Assembly: GCA_017548245.1 (NCBI GenBank)
Contig: JAFYMU010000178.1
Span: 1-19,055, forward strand
Source: Kiritimatiellia bacterium
GTDB taxonomy: Bacteria; Verrucomicrobiota; Kiritimatiellia; RFP12; DVOR01
DNA: 19,055 nucleotides
Reading direction: 5' to 3'
Part shown: positions 1-7,910 of the stretch, one piece after another
How positions within the stretch are numbered: the first letter of the stretch is position 1
Layout: every line of letters starts with the position of its first letter
Program-made: the position numbers and the translations under genes
The notes under the pieces: model-generated
What the model was told of the DNA's origin: nothing
The model's database searches: none
The model's input: only the letters and a program-made list of their open reading frames with translations

Positions 1-984
1 TTAGAGGTCCTCGAAGCCGGTGATATCGGCGCCATCGTTGGCTTGAAGGAAGTGACCACTGGTGACACGCTTTGCGTGGAAAATCGCCCCGTGGCACTCA
101 TGGGCATTACCGCTCCGGAACCGGTGATGTTCATGGCGATCGAACCCAAGAGCACGGCAGAAAAGGACAAGTTGGTGGCGGCTCTCGATCAGCTCGCAGC
201 CGAAGACCCGACCTGTCAGGTGCGTACGGACGCAGATTCCGGACAGAAAATTTTGTGCGGCATGGGCGAACTCCATTTGGAGATCCTCGTTGACCGCTTA
301 AAACGTGAGTTCAATGTAGTGGCAAATACAGGCAAGCCGATGGTTTCTTACTACGAAACCGTCTCGGCAACTGCCCGCCAGACGTACACGTTTGACCGCG
401 AAATCGCCGGGCGTCGACATTATGTGACGCTGACGTTGGAGGTTTCTCCGATCGAACGCGGCAAAGGCCGACAAGCAGAAGTTGCGAAAAATGCGCTTAA
501 ACGCTTGCCAAAGCCGGAGTATTCTGCTATTATAACGAACGCTTTATTTGATGCAATAGCGACAGGCGTGCTGGCACGCTTCCCGATGACGGACGTAAAA
601 GCCGAGGTTGTCGATTGCGTCATAATGGATGAAGAGATGGCTTCAGACGTTGCTTTCCGAAGCGCGGCCGTCATGGGATTCAGGGAAACCGCACTCGCTG
701 CGCAACCCGAATTGCTGGAGCCTATCATGTCCCTCGACATCGTAACGCCACCGGAGTACGTGGGTGACATTATGGGGGACATTAACGGCCGCCGCGGCCA
801 GGTGTGCGATATGGACATGAAGGGTGACCTTCAGAACGTACGAGCACGCGTGCCTTTGGCGGAACTGTTCGGGTATGCCACGGCGATCCGTTCGCTCTCT
901 CGCGGACGAGCCAGCTACACGATGGAAACCGGCGCGTTCGCGGTGGTACCCAGGGCAGTTAAAGAAGAACTACTCAACAGGTAA
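1..984 (+). CDS. fusA: Elongation factor G family GTPase, C-terminal 327 residues (5' end outside window)
   Basis: The frame is open from base 1 and ends in TAA at 982-984, so the start and the GTPase domain lie upstream. What is visible is the end of domain II ([18 protein letters not shown]), domain III with [10 protein letters not shown] near fragment residue 87, domain IV at about 111-235, and domain V with LLEPIM near 238 and GRASYTME near the end. EF-G drives mRNA-tRNA translocation, and some paralogues act only in ribosome recycling. Domain IV is odd. The usual GGRGQYGHV is AGRRHYVTL here, and the tip loop that normally reads GSYHDVDSSE is replaced by [12 protein letters not shown], so the conserved tip histidine (E. 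coli H583) is missing. CGA, AGG and ATA codons are more frequent than in the genes that follow. It lies 7 bases before rpsJ, the normal place for fusA, but it may be a specialised subfamily rather than the standard translocase. Confidence 0.9.
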   Translation, partial: LEVLEAGDIGAIVGLKEVTTGDTLCVENRPVALMGITAPEPVMFMAIEPKSTAEKDKLVAALDQLAAEDPTCQVRTDADSGQKILCGMGELHLEILVDRLKREFNVVANTGKPMVSYYETVSATARQTYTFDREIAGRRHYVTLTLEVSPIERGKGRQAEVAKNALKRLPKPEYSAIITNALFDAIATGVLARFPMTDVKAEVVDCVIMDEEMASDVAFRSAAVMGFRETALAAQPELLEPIMSLDIVTPPEYVGDIMGDINGRRGQVCDMDMKGDLQNVRARVPLAELFGYATAIRSLSRGRASYTMETGAFAVVPRAVKEELLNR

Positions 985-991
985 TGTGAGA

Positions 992-1303
992 ATGCAAAGT
1001 AGTCAACGCATACGCATTCGCTTGCAGGCGTACGACCACAAGGTGCTGGACCAGGCTGTGGGTGCTATCCTCGACACGGCCCGCAGCACGGGTGCACAGA
1101 TTGTGGGACCGATTCCGCTTCCGACCCGCATTGAGCGTTTCACCGTGAACCGCTCTCCGCACGTGGATAAGAAATCCATGGATCAGTTCGAGATGCGCAC
1201 ACACAAGCGCTTGCTCGATATCGTAGGGCCGACAGCTAAGACTGTCGACGAGCTCAAGAAACTGAACCTGCCTGCTGGCGTGGACATCACCATTCGCATC
1301 TAA
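992..1303 (+). CDS. rpsJ: 30S ribosomal protein S10
   Basis: 103 residues, the normal family length. S10 sits in the head of the 30S subunit and, with NusB, also takes part in transcription antitermination. The family pattern is clear: [14 protein letters not shown] at the N-terminus, then [20 protein letters not shown], and a C-terminal [10 protein letters not shown]. The frame is open further upstream, but the ATG at 992 gives the family N-terminus and begins 7 bases after the EF-G stop. The upstream Shine-Dalgarno match is weak (GTGAGA directly before ATG), so translation may be coupled to EF-G. There is no room for an L4-type S10 leader, which means regulation of this operon must act elsewhere or from further upstream. 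Confidence 0.98.
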   Translation: MQSSQRIRIRLQAYDHKVLDQAVGAILDTARSTGAQIVGPIPLPTRIERFTVNRSPHVDKKSMDQFEMRTHKRLLDIVGPTAKTVDELKKLNLPAGVDITIRI

Positions 1304-1314
1304 AGGAGTGACCC

Positions 1315-1950
1315 ATGCAAGGCTTGATTGGTAAGAAAATCGGCATGACCCAGGTTTGGGATGACAACGGCGTCGCGGTGCCCGTGACCGTCGTTGAAAT
1401 CGGTCCCTGCCCGGTTGTTCAGGTTAAGACCGTCGAAACCGATGGCTATGTGGCCGCCCAGCTTGGTTTTGTGCCCCAGAAGGCACAGCGCCTCAGCAAG
1501 GCTGCTCGTACGCGCTTCGAAAAGGCGGGCGTAGAGGCTCAGAAGATCCTCGCAGAGTTCACCCCCGATTGCGCAGACGAAGTGAAGGCTGGTGACGTGA
1601 TCACCGCCGCCGCCCTCGAAGGCGTCGCTTACGTCGATGTGCAGGCCACCACCAAGGGTCGTGGTTTCGCCGGTGTTGTTCGTCGCTTCAAATTCGCTGG
1701 TGGTCCTCACGGCCACGGTGGTCACTCCAAGCGTCGTCCCGGTGGTATCGCAGCTCGCGACCTCCCCGGCTGGGTTGAAAAAGGCAAGAAGATGCCCGGA
1801 CACATGGGCTGCGTGGTTCGCACCACCCAGAACGTCCGCGTGGTCAAACTGATTGCTGAAGAGAACTTGATTCTTCTCCACGGCGCAGTGCCCGGCCCCA
1901 ACGGCGGCATTGTTCGTGTGACGAAGGCACTTAAGAAGGCTTCCAAGTAA
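1315..1950 (+). CDS. rplC: 50S ribosomal protein L3
   Basis: 211 residues. L3 is an early assembly protein of the 50S subunit whose extension reaches towards the peptidyl transferase centre. Visible markers are GLIGKKIGMTQVW at the N-terminus, KGRGFAG (114-120), the glycine/histidine loop GGPHGHGGHS (129-138) and KGKKMPGHMG (156-165). AGGAG at 1304-1308 lies 6 bases before the ATG. The glutamines that form the PrmB methylation site in E. coli L3 are not present in the matching stretch (GGIAARDLPG), as in many other bacteria. The stop codon overlaps the rplD start as TAATG, which suggests translational coupling. Confidence 0.98.
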   Translation: MQGLIGKKIGMTQVWDDNGVAVPVTVVEIGPCPVVQVKTVETDGYVAAQLGFVPQKAQRLSKAARTRFEKAGVEAQKILAEFTPDCADEVKAGDVITAAALEGVAYVDVQATTKGRGFAGVVRRFKFAGGPHGHGGHSKRRPGGIAARDLPGWVEKGKKMPGHMGCVVRTTQNVRVVKLIAEENLILLHGAVPGPNGGIVRVTKALKKASK

Positions 1951-2615
1951 TGAGCACGATCAAAGTTTATGACAAGACCGGTGCTGCTACGGGCGAAAAG
2001 ACCGTCGATGCAGCACAGCTCGTCCTCGACCGTGGTGAGCAGGCCGTCAAGGATTGCGTCGTCGCAATTCTCAATGGCTATCGCGCTGGCACGGCTAAGA
2101 CGAAGAATAAGTCCGAAGTTTCCGGTACGGGCAAGAAGCCCTGGAAGCAGAAGGGCACCGGCCGTTCTTCCTTCGGTAGCTCGCGCAACCCCGTGTGGCG
2201 CGGCGGTGGTGTGGCTTTCGGCCCCGTCCCCCGTGACTACTCCCAGAAGGTGAACAAGAAGGTTTCCGCATTGGCATTTGCTCGCGCATTGAGCGACAAG
2301 ATCGCCGCTGGCGAACTCGTGGTGGTGGATGCACTCAACTACGACGAACCCAAGACGAAGATCGCAGCAGCAATGTTCAACGCAATGGGCATCGAGCGCT
2401 CCTGCTTGGTGATCGTCGATGACGATGCAACCAGCACGGATGCAAACGACAACTTCTTCCTCGCAACGTCCAACCTCCCTAACGTGAGCTTGGCTGCTGC
2501 AGGCGAAACTGACGTTTACATGCTCTGCCGTTACAAAAACATCGTGGTTACTGAAAAGGCATTCGAGGCACTTCTCGCCCGTATGGCCCGTGTGACCGGA
2601 AAGGCTAGCAAGTAA
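1950..2615 (+). CDS. rplD: 50S ribosomal protein L4
   Basis: 221 residues. L4 binds 23S rRNA and lines the peptide exit tunnel through a long basic loop. That loop is clear at about residues 57-95: SGTGKKPWKQKGTGRSS followed by NPVWRGGGVAFGP, the classic L4 signature. In enterobacteria L4 also represses its own operon, but no matching leader is visible here because rpsJ follows EF-G directly. The start overlaps the rplC stop (TAATG) and the stop overlaps the rplW start in the same way, so L3, L4 and L23 are likely translated in a coupled series. Confidence 0.97.
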   Translation: MSTIKVYDKTGAATGEKTVDAAQLVLDRGEQAVKDCVVAILNGYRAGTAKTKNKSEVSGTGKKPWKQKGTGRSSFGSSRNPVWRGGGVAFGPVPRDYSQKVNKKVSALAFARALSDKIAAGELVVVDALNYDEPKTKIAAAMFNAMGIERSCLVIVDDDATSTDANDNFFLATSNLPNVSLAAAGETDVYMLCRYKNIVVTEKAFEALLARMARVTGKASK

Positions 2616-2887
2616 TGACCACGATTATCCGCAAGGTCTCCGTGACCGAAAAGGGCGCCCTGATCGGTTCGCAGAACCAGTACATGCTCGAAGTCGCCCC
2701 CTCGGCGACCAAACCCCAGATCCGCGCGGCAGTTGAAGCGCAGTTCGGCGTGCACGTCACGAGCGTGAACACCGCTAACTATCGCAGCCGCACGGTCGCA
2801 ACTCGCACCCGTCGCACCACCTCTACGCAGGCTTGGAAGCGTGCTATCGTCACCCTTCGCGACGGCGAGCGTATTGAAATCGTCTAA
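2615..2887 (+). CDS. rplW: 50S ribosomal protein L23
   Basis: 90 residues, within the usual range. L23 sits at the tunnel exit and is the docking site for trigger factor and SRP. The family pattern is [20 protein letters not shown] near the start, then NKxQI-like packing ([16 protein letters not shown]), the VTSVNT strand and a basic Arg/Thr-rich loop before a C-terminal [14 protein letters not shown]. It starts inside the rplD stop (TAATG) and ends 20 bases before rplB. Confidence 0.96.
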   Translation: MTTIIRKVSVTEKGALIGSQNQYMLEVAPSATKPQIRAAVEAQFGVHVTSVNTANYRSRTVATRTRRTTSTQAWKRAIVTLRDGERIEIV

Positions 2888-2907
2888 GGCCAAAGGACAT
2901 CCTATCT

Positions 2908-3732
2908 ATGGCATTGAAGAATTATAAAGCCCGTAGCCCCGGTATGCGCTTCCGCGTGTCCCAGGTGCGCACCCACCTCTCCAAGGAGAAGCCGGTTGCT
3001 CACTTGACGCTCGCTAAGAACAGTTGCGCCGGTCGTAACAATACGGGTCGTATCACGGTCCGCCATCGTGGCGGCGGTGTGCGTCGTCGCTTCCGTATCG
3101 TGGACTTCCTCCGCGACAAGCACGGCATCCCGGCAAAGGTCGCAGCACTCTGCTACGATCCTAACCGTACGGCAAACCTCGCACTGCTCAACTATGCAGA
3201 CGGCGAAAAGCGTTACATCCTCGCTCCCGAAGGCCTCAAGGTCGGCATGACCGTGGTTTCCGGCCCGGAAGCTGAGCCCGTTGTTGGTAACGCACTTCCG
3301 CTCGAGAAGATTCCGCTCGGCATGGCATTGCACAACGTTGAACTCGTTCCTGGCAAGGGCGCCCAGATGGTGCGTTCTGCAGGTACCAGCTGCACGCTCA
3401 TGGCTCGCGCTAACGGCATGGCAACGCTCCGTTTGCCCTCCGGCGAAGTGCGCATGGTCTCCGTCGCTTGCATGGCCACCATCGGTGCCGTGGGTGAAGG
3501 TGACTGGTCCGGCGTGAAGTTCGGTAAGGCCGGTCGTAAGCGCCTCCTCGGTATTCGTCCGACGGTGCGTGGTGTGGCAATGAACCCTGTCGATCACCCG
3601 ATGGGTGGTGGTGAAGGCCGTACCTCTGGTGGTAGCCATCCTCGCAGCCCCTGGGGCAAACTCGCGAAGGGCGGCAAGACCCGCAATCGCCGTAAGAACA
3701 GCAATCGCTTTATCGTCAAGCGCAGAAAGTAA
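2908..3732 (+). CDS. rplB: 50S ribosomal protein L2
   Basis: 274 residues, full length. L2 is one of the most conserved 50S proteins and is needed for subunit association and formation of the peptidyl transferase centre. Visible signatures are [16 protein letters not shown] (residues about 45-60), [24 protein letters not shown], and the C-terminal [14 protein letters not shown]. In most bacteria the last motif is DHPHGGGEGR. The second histidine (E. coli H229) is Met232 here. From memory, Bacteroidota L2 also has Met, so this looks like a lineage variant rather than damage. AAAGGA at 2892-2897 supplies the ribosome binding site. Confidence 0.99.
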   Translation: MALKNYKARSPGMRFRVSQVRTHLSKEKPVAHLTLAKNSCAGRNNTGRITVRHRGGGVRRRFRIVDFLRDKHGIPAKVAALCYDPNRTANLALLNYADGEKRYILAPEGLKVGMTVVSGPEAEPVVGNALPLEKIPLGMALHNVELVPGKGAQMVRSAGTSCTLMARANGMATLRLPSGEVRMVSVACMATIGAVGEGDWSGVKFGKAGRKRLLGIRPTVRGVAMNPVDHPMGGGEGRTSGGSHPRSPWGKLAKGGKTRNRRKNSNRFIVKRRK

Positions 3733-3741
3733 GACACCACT

Positions 3742-4020
3742 ATGGCACGTTCTATTAAGAAGGGCCCTTACGTTGAAGATTCCCTCCTGAAGAAGGTGGA
3801 GAAGATGAACGCTTCGGGCAAGAAACTGCCGATCAAGACTTGGTCGCGCCGCTCGATGGTGCTCCCCGAATTCGTCGGGCACACCTTCGCCATTCATAAC
3901 GGCAAGCAGCACATGCCGGTGTTCATCACCGAGAACATGGTCGGTCATCGCTTGGGCGAGTTCTCCAACACCCGCACCTTCAAGGCCCATGGTGGCCTGA
4001 CCGAGAAGGCCGGACGCTAA
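3742..4020 (+). CDS. rpsS: 30S ribosomal protein S19
   Basis: 92 residues, normal length. S19 is in the 30S head near the A site and pairs with S13. The sequence starts [19 protein letters not shown] and contains [20 protein letters not shown], the [19 protein letters not shown] motif and a short basic tail. The gap to rplB is 9 bases and has no clear Shine-Dalgarno match, so initiation may rely on coupling from rplB. Confidence 0.98.
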   Translation: MARSIKKGPYVEDSLLKKVEKMNASGKKLPIKTWSRRSMVLPEFVGHTFAIHNGKQHMPVFITENMVGHRLGEFSNTRTFKAHGGLTEKAGR

Positions 4021-4039
4021 GTAAGGAAGAGGGATAACA

Positions 4040-4372
4040 ATGGAAGTTAAAGCCATCGCCCGCAACCTTCGCATCTCCGTGCGTAAAGCTCGTCCCATCG
4101 CTCGTCGTGTTCAGGGGCTCAAGCTCGCTGACGCGCTTGCAGTGGCAGATTTCAGCACATTGAAGGCTGCACGTTTCCTCGCAACCGCCCTGCGCTCTGC
4201 AGCGGCTAACGCGAAGAACAACAACAACTTGGACCCTGAAACGTTGACGGTTAAGAAGGCTGTCTTCGATGAAGGTACACGTATGAAACGCTATTGGTGC
4301 GGAGCCCGCGGCAGCGCCAAGCCGATTCAGAAGAAGCTCAGCCACGTTACCGTGGTCCTGACGAACGAGTAA
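4040..4372 (+). CDS. rplV: 50S ribosomal protein L22
   Basis: 110 residues, the E. coli length. L22 lines the exit tunnel with a beta-hairpin next to L4. The N-terminal VRKARPIARRVQGLK, the helix LRSAAANAKNN and the C-terminal hairpin (DEGTRMKRYWCGARGSAKPI) identify it. The purine-rich AAGGAAGAGGG lies 5-15 bases before the ATG. It sits between rpsS and rpsC as in the standard S10 operon. Confidence 0.97.
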   Translation: MEVKAIARNLRISVRKARPIARRVQGLKLADALAVADFSTLKAARFLATALRSAAANAKNNNNLDPETLTVKKAVFDEGTRMKRYWCGARGSAKPIQKKLSHVTVVLTNE

Positions 4373-4386
4373 ATTAGGAGCCTACC

Positions 4387-5076
4387 TTGGGACAGAAAGT
4401 TAACCCTATCGGCTTCCGCATTGCCCTGAACAAACAGTGGCAGTCGCGTTGGTTCGCTAAGAAGCAGGACTTCGGCCTGAACCTGGCCGAGGACAACAAG
4501 ATTCGCGAGATCGTGCGTAAGGCTATCGAAGGCGCTGCAATCAGCAAGATTGCAATCGAGCGCTATGCCAACCGCGTCCGCGTCATTATTTTCTCGGCTC
4601 GCCCTGCCGTTATCGTCGGCAACAAGGGTCAAGAAGTTGAGAAACTCAAAGCACGTTTGACCAAGAGCACGGGCAAAGAAATCTACCTGGAAATCCAGGA
4701 AGTTCGTACGCCTGATGCAGACGCTCAGCTGGTGGCTGAAAGCATCGCCCAGCAGATCGAGCACCGTATCGCTGTGAAGCGCGCTATCAAGCGTGCTGAA
4801 AAGACGGCGATGGAACTCGGCGTCGACGGCATCAAGATTCGTTGCGCAGGTCGTATCAACGGCGCGGAAATCTCCCGCGTTGAATGGAGCAAGAAGGGCA
4901 AGGTCCCCTTGCACACGTTGCGTGCTAATATCGATTACGGCTTTGTGGAAGCCAACACCACCGCTGGTAAGATCGGCGTGAAGGTGTGGATCTGCAAGCG
5001 CGAAGATTTCCAGCCCGCCCGCCAGCAGCGCGGCGGTGAACGCGGAAGGAGGAATTCTTATGCCTCTCATGCCTAA
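4387..5076 (+). CDS. rpsC: 30S ribosomal protein S3 (TTG start)
   Basis: 229 residues. S3 lies at the mRNA entry site of the 30S subunit and contributes to mRNA unwinding with S4 and S5. The N-terminus [17 protein letters not shown] follows a TTG start, with AGGAG at 4376-4380 six bases upstream. The family begins MGQKVNP, so TTG is almost certainly the true start. A type II KH domain is visible with [13 protein letters not shown] in the GxxG loop, followed by the C-terminal domain ([35 protein letters not shown]). The last 17 bases overlap rplP, and the rplP ribosome binding site lies inside the rpsC tail. Confidence 0.98.
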   Translation: MGQKVNPIGFRIALNKQWQSRWFAKKQDFGLNLAEDNKIREIVRKAIEGAAISKIAIERYANRVRVIIFSARPAVIVGNKGQEVEKLKARLTKSTGKEIYLEIQEVRTPDADAQLVAESIAQQIEHRIAVKRAIKRAEKTAMELGVDGIKIRCAGRINGAEISRVEWSKKGKVPLHTLRANIDYGFVEANTTAGKIGVKVWICKREDFQPARQQRGGERGRRNSYASHA

Positions 5077-5467
5077 ACGTGTAAAGCACCGCAAGGTCTC
5101 CAAGGGTTCCCGTAAGGGCTTTGCGACCAACGGCGATAAGCTCGCCTACGGTGATTACGGTATCAAGGCCCTCGGTCGCGGTTGGGTGACCAATACGCAG
5201 ATCGAAGCTTGCCGTGTGGCCATCAACCGTCACATGAAGCGTAAAGGTAACGTCTGGGTTCGTATTTTCCCGGATAAGCCTGTGACCAAGAAGCCGATCG
5301 AAGTGCGTATGGGCTCGGGTAAGGGTAACCCTGAATTCTGGGTTGCAGTCGTCCTTCCCGGCAAGGTGCTCTTTGAAGTGGGTGGTATCCCTGAATCGTT
5401 GGCCCGTGAGTGCTTGCGCCTTGCTGATACGAAGCTCGGCATCCGCACCCAGTTGGTCACCCGTTAA
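5060..5467 (+). CDS. rplP: 50S ribosomal protein L16
   Basis: 136 residues, identical in length to E. coli L16. It binds near the A site and helps position the CCA ends of tRNA. Markers are [17 protein letters not shown], the [14 protein letters not shown] segment, the region around [21 protein letters not shown], and [15 protein letters not shown]. The frame is open 8 codons further upstream, but the ATG at 5060 has a near-perfect AAGGAGG at 5046-5052 and gives the family N-terminus. It overlaps rpsC by 17 bases. Confidence 0.98.
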   Translation: MPLMPKRVKHRKVSKGSRKGFATNGDKLAYGDYGIKALGRGWVTNTQIEACRVAINRHMKRKGNVWVRIFPDKPVTKKPIEVRMGSGKGNPEFWVAVVLPGKVLFEVGGIPESLARECLRLADTKLGIRTQLVTR

Positions 5468-5482
5468 TTGGAGAATGACCCC

Positions 5483-5680
5483 ATGAAGATCGCTGAAATC
5501 AAAGAAATGGGCGTTGAAGAAATCGCAGCTCTCATCCGTGAAAAGGAAGCTGAGCTCCTCTCTCTCCGCCTGAAGCACAACTCCACCCAGGGGGCCGAAA
5601 ACCCCAGCCGCATCACTGTGTTGCGCAAGACGATTGCACAGCTCAAGACCGTGGCTAATCAGAAGAAGGTGAATCAATGA
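5483..5680 (+). CDS. rpmC: 50S ribosomal protein L29
   Basis: 65 residues. L29 is a small two-helix protein beside L23 at the tunnel exit. It shows the family layout: [18 protein letters not shown], a helix [14 protein letters not shown], and [18 protein letters not shown]. An upstream in-frame TTG at 5468 is possible, but the ATG at 5483 matches the family start and has GGAG 9 bases before it. The stop overlaps the rpsQ start (ATGA). Confidence 0.95.
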   Translation: MKIAEIKEMGVEEIAALIREKEAELLSLRLKHNSTQGAENPSRITVLRKTIAQLKTVANQKKVNQ

Positions 5681-5940
5681 GCGAAACTACTGTCGAACGC
5701 GCTTCGCGCAAGGTGCGTAAGGGCACCGTCGTCAGCAAGTCCGGCGACAAGTCGATCATCGTGCGCGTTGAACGCCGCCTCTTGCACCCCGTCTATGGTA
5801 AGGTCGTGAAGGCTTTCAACAAGTTCCACGCACATGACGAGGAAAACATCGCAAAGGTGGGCGACACCGTTGTGATCATGGAAACCCGTCCGCTGAGCAA
5901 GACCAAGCGCTGGCGTTTGGTCTCCGTTGAGGAGAAGTAA
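5677..5940 (+). CDS. rpsQ: 30S ribosomal protein S17
   Basis: 87 residues. S17 is an OB-fold primary binder of 16S rRNA in the 30S body. The core is [20 protein letters not shown], then [42 protein letters not shown]. The ATG lies inside the rpmC stop as ATGA, a four-base overlap typical of coupled translation. The rplN ribosome binding site (GAGGAG) is embedded in its last codons. Confidence 0.97.
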   Translation: MSETTVERASRKVRKGTVVSKSGDKSIIVRVERRLLHPVYGKVVKAFNKFHAHDEENIAKVGDTVVIMETRPLSKTKRWRLVSVEEK

Positions 5941-5943
5941 GCC

Positions 5944-6309
5944 ATGATTATGGAAGAAAGCAAGCTGGTCGTTGCGGATAACACTGGTGCTAAGATTGCC
6001 AAGTGCTTCCGCGTGTTGGGTCAGCGTAAGCGTACCGCCGGTGTCGGCGACATCATCCGCGTTTCCATCCAGGAAGCCTCCCCGACAGGCGCTGTGAAGA
6101 AGGGCCAAGTCTGCTTCGCACTCATCGTGCGTACGGCTCAGCCTTTGGCACGCCCTGACGGCTCTTTTGTGCGTTTCGATCAGAATGCTTGCGTCATCGT
6201 TGACGCTAAGCACAACCCGATGGGTACGCGCATTTTTGGACCTGTTGCACGTGAATTGCGTGACAAGGGTCAAATGAAGGTTATCTCTCTCGCACCCGAA
6301 GTGGTGTGA
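5944..6309 (+). CDS. rplN: 50S ribosomal protein L14
   Basis: 121 residues, normal. L14 lies at the subunit interface and is the target of silencing factor RsfS. It starts [19 protein letters not shown] and contains [21 protein letters not shown], the [15 protein letters not shown] strand pair and the C-terminal [16 protein letters not shown]. The start is 3 bases after rpsQ. It is followed by the longest gap inside the S10-spc part of the cluster (118 bases), so the S10 and spc groups may be regulated separately from this point. Confidence 0.98.
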   Translation: MIMEESKLVVADNTGAKIAKCFRVLGQRKRTAGVGDIIRVSIQEASPTGAVKKGQVCFALIVRTAQPLARPDGSFVRFDQNACVIVDAKHNPMGTRIFGPVARELRDKGQMKVISLAPEVV

Positions 6310-6320
6310 GGCGGGATGAC

Positions 6321-6350
6321 CGCTTCGTGACCGCAGGTCATACGTAAGCG
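6321..6350 (+). promoter_or_regulatory. Bulged stem-loop in the L14-L24 gap
   Basis: Bases 6321-6332 can pair with 6336-6350 to form a stem of 12 pairs around a GCA loop. The 3' arm carries a two-base bulge (6341-6342) and a one-base bulge (6345). The 5' part holds a direct repeat of TGACCGC at 6317-6323 and 6328-6334, and GGTCA at 6336-6340 could pair with either copy, giving two exclusive folds. The run after it has no T tract, so it is not a typical terminator. A bulged stem ahead of spc genes could be a ribosomal-protein binding site, but that is inference. Confidence 0.4.
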
Positions 6351-6427
6351 TAAACCGGGACACCCTTTGGCTGAACGGGACGTTTGCGAACTGCGTTTGT
6401 TACAACAGCGAGTTACGGAAAATTACA

Positions 6428-6745
6428 ATGAGTATCGCAAGAATTAAAAAGAATGACACGGTGGTCGTCATCTCTGGTGCCGACAAGGGCAAGACCGGTA
6501 AGGTCCTCTCTGTGAGCACCAAGCAGGGCACAGCTCTCGTTGAGGGCTTGCACATGGTGAAGAAGTCCATCCGTCGCACTGAGCAGACGCCTCAGGGCGG
6601 TATCGTGGAGCGTGAAGCTCCTATTCAGCTTTCGAAACTGATGCCTTATGACGCTGAAGCCAAGCGCGGCAGCCGCATCAGTCGTACCACGAGCGGCGAA
6701 ACCAAGGTTCGCACGCTTAAGACTTCCGGCAAGGCGCTGGACTAA
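6428..6745 (+). CDS. rplX: 50S ribosomal protein L24
   Basis: 105 residues. L24 starts 50S assembly and lies near the tunnel exit. The N-terminal KOW motif is clear (NDTVVVISGADKGKTGKVLSV overlapping residues about 9-29), followed by GLHMVKKSIRRTEQTPQGGI and the EREAPIQLSKLM segment. The upstream Shine-Dalgarno is weak (CGGAAA about 9 bases before ATG), unlike its neighbours, which may leave initiation dependent on the structured 118-base gap upstream. Confidence 0.97.
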   Translation: MSIARIKKNDTVVVISGADKGKTGKVLSVSTKQGTALVEGLHMVKKSIRRTEQTPQGGIVEREAPIQLSKLMPYDAEAKRGSRISRTTSGETKVRTLKTSGKALD

Positions 6746-6757
6746 GGAGCAGAGACA

Positions 6758-7288
6758 ATGGCCAATTTGAAAGAGACCTATGTCAAGGACATCGTGCCCG
6801 CGCTTCAGAAGAAGCTCGGCGTCTCGAATCCCATGCTCGTGCCGCGTCTGACGAAGATTGTGGTCAACATGGGCTTCGGTATTGTGGAAAAGGACACCCA
6901 GAAGCAGATCGTTCAGGATCTTGAAGCGATCACGGGTCAGAAGGCTGTCCTTTGTAAGGCCCACAAGAGCATTTCTAACTTCAAGCTCCGCGAAGGTATG
7001 GTCATCGGTGCTAAGGTGACGCTCCGCGGTAACCGTATGTATGAATTTGCTGAACGTTTCTTCAATGCTACGTTGCCGCGCATCCGCGACTTCCGCGGTG
7101 TGTCTGCCCATGGCTTTGACCAGGCTGGCAACTACTCGATGGGCATGAAGGAATATGTGACGTTCCCCGAAATCACGGCTGTGAGCACCCCTTGCGGCTT
7201 GGATATCACGTTTGTTACCACTGCCAAGGACAAGGAAGCCTCCAAGGCGCTTCTCGAAGCCCTCGGTATGGCGTTCATGGGCCGCTAA
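6758..7288 (+). CDS. rplE: 50S ribosomal protein L5
   Basis: 176 residues, close to the family's 179. L5 binds 5S rRNA and contacts S13 at the B1b intersubunit bridge. Markers are NPMLVPRLTKIVVNMGFG, GQKAVLCKAHKSISNFKLREG, VTLRGNRMYEFAERF and RDFRGVSAHGFDQAGNYSMG. AAGGAG at 6744-6749 overlaps the rplX stop and drives the ATG at 6758. Gene order L24-L5-S14-S8 is the standard spc order. Confidence 0.98.
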   Translation: MANLKETYVKDIVPALQKKLGVSNPMLVPRLTKIVVNMGFGIVEKDTQKQIVQDLEAITGQKAVLCKAHKSISNFKLREGMVIGAKVTLRGNRMYEFAERFFNATLPRIRDFRGVSAHGFDQAGNYSMGMKEYVTFPEITAVSTPCGLDITFVTTAKDKEASKALLEALGMAFMGR

Positions 7289-7301
7289 GGAGTAAAACAC
7301 A

Positions 7302-7487
7302 ATGGCTAAGACTTCTTTGATTGTCAAGGCAGCTCGCAAACCGAAGTTTGCAGTGCGTGCCTACACCCGTTGCTCCCGCTGCGGTCGCCCTCATAGCGTT
7401 ATCCGCAAGTTCCGCCTCTGCCGTCTCTGCTTCCGTGAGATGGCACTCAACGGCGAAATCCCTGGTGTCACTAAGGCCAGCTGGTAA
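7302..7487 (+). CDS. rpsZ: 30S ribosomal protein S14, zinc-binding type (S14Z)
   Basis: 61 residues, the short zinc form rather than the roughly 100-residue zinc-free form. Cys24, Cys27, Cys40 and Cys43 form the C-x2-C...C-x2-C ribbon ([22 protein letters not shown]). It ends GVTKASW, the normal C-terminus of this form. S14 lies in the 30S head. The start has AAGGAG 9 bases upstream, within the rplE stop. Confidence 0.98.
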   Translation: MAKTSLIVKAARKPKFAVRAYTRCSRCGRPHSVIRKFRLCRLCFREMALNGEIPGVTKASW

Positions 7488-7505
7488 GAGAGAGGATTCA
7501 CGAAA

Positions 7506-7898
7506 ATGATGACTGATCCCATTTCCGATATGCTGGTGCGCATCCGCAATGCGCAGAAGGCACGTCATCCCGAAGTGAGCATGCCCGGTTCTCGCATCAA
7601 GGGCGAAATCGCCCGCGTGTTGAAGGAAGAAGGCTACATCGCTGATTACACCATGGTTGGTGACATCAAGCGCACGCTCACCATCGAATTGAAGTACAGC
7701 GACAAGGCTGAACCCGCTATCCGCGGTCTCGAACGCGTGTCGCGTCCTGGTTTGCGCCGTTTCTGCGGTTATACCGATATCCCCACCGTTCTCGGCGGTT
7801 TGGGCACGGCTGTGCTCAGCACCTCTGGCGGCATTATGAGCGGCAAGGTTGCTCGTGAGCGTAAGCTCGGCGGCGAATTGCTTTGCACCATTTGGTAA
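7506..7898 (+). CDS. rpsH: 30S ribosomal protein S8
   Basis: 130 residues. S8 is a primary binder of the 16S central domain and in enterobacteria represses the spc operon through an mRNA site near rplE. It begins MTDPISDMLVRIRNAQKA and ends SGGIMSGKVARERKLGGELLCTIW, both diagnostic. Two adjacent ATG codons (7506, 7509) are possible starts. The purine stretch GAGAGGA upstream slightly favours 7506. Confidence 0.97.
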   Translation: MMTDPISDMLVRIRNAQKARHPEVSMPGSRIKGEIARVLKEEGYIADYTMVGDIKRTLTIELKYSDKAEPAIRGLERVSRPGLRRFCGYTDIPTVLGGLGTAVLSTSGGIMSGKVARERKLGGELLCTIW

Positions 7899-7910
7899 GG
7901 AGCTATTACA

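Noticed and set aside
2902..4098. 398-codon open frame on the minus strand opposite rplB, rpsS and rplV
   Set aside because: It mirrors highly biased ribosomal genes that avoid TTA, CTA and TCA codons, so the antisense frame lacks stops. No family resemblance and a His/Thr/Arg-rich low-quality protein.
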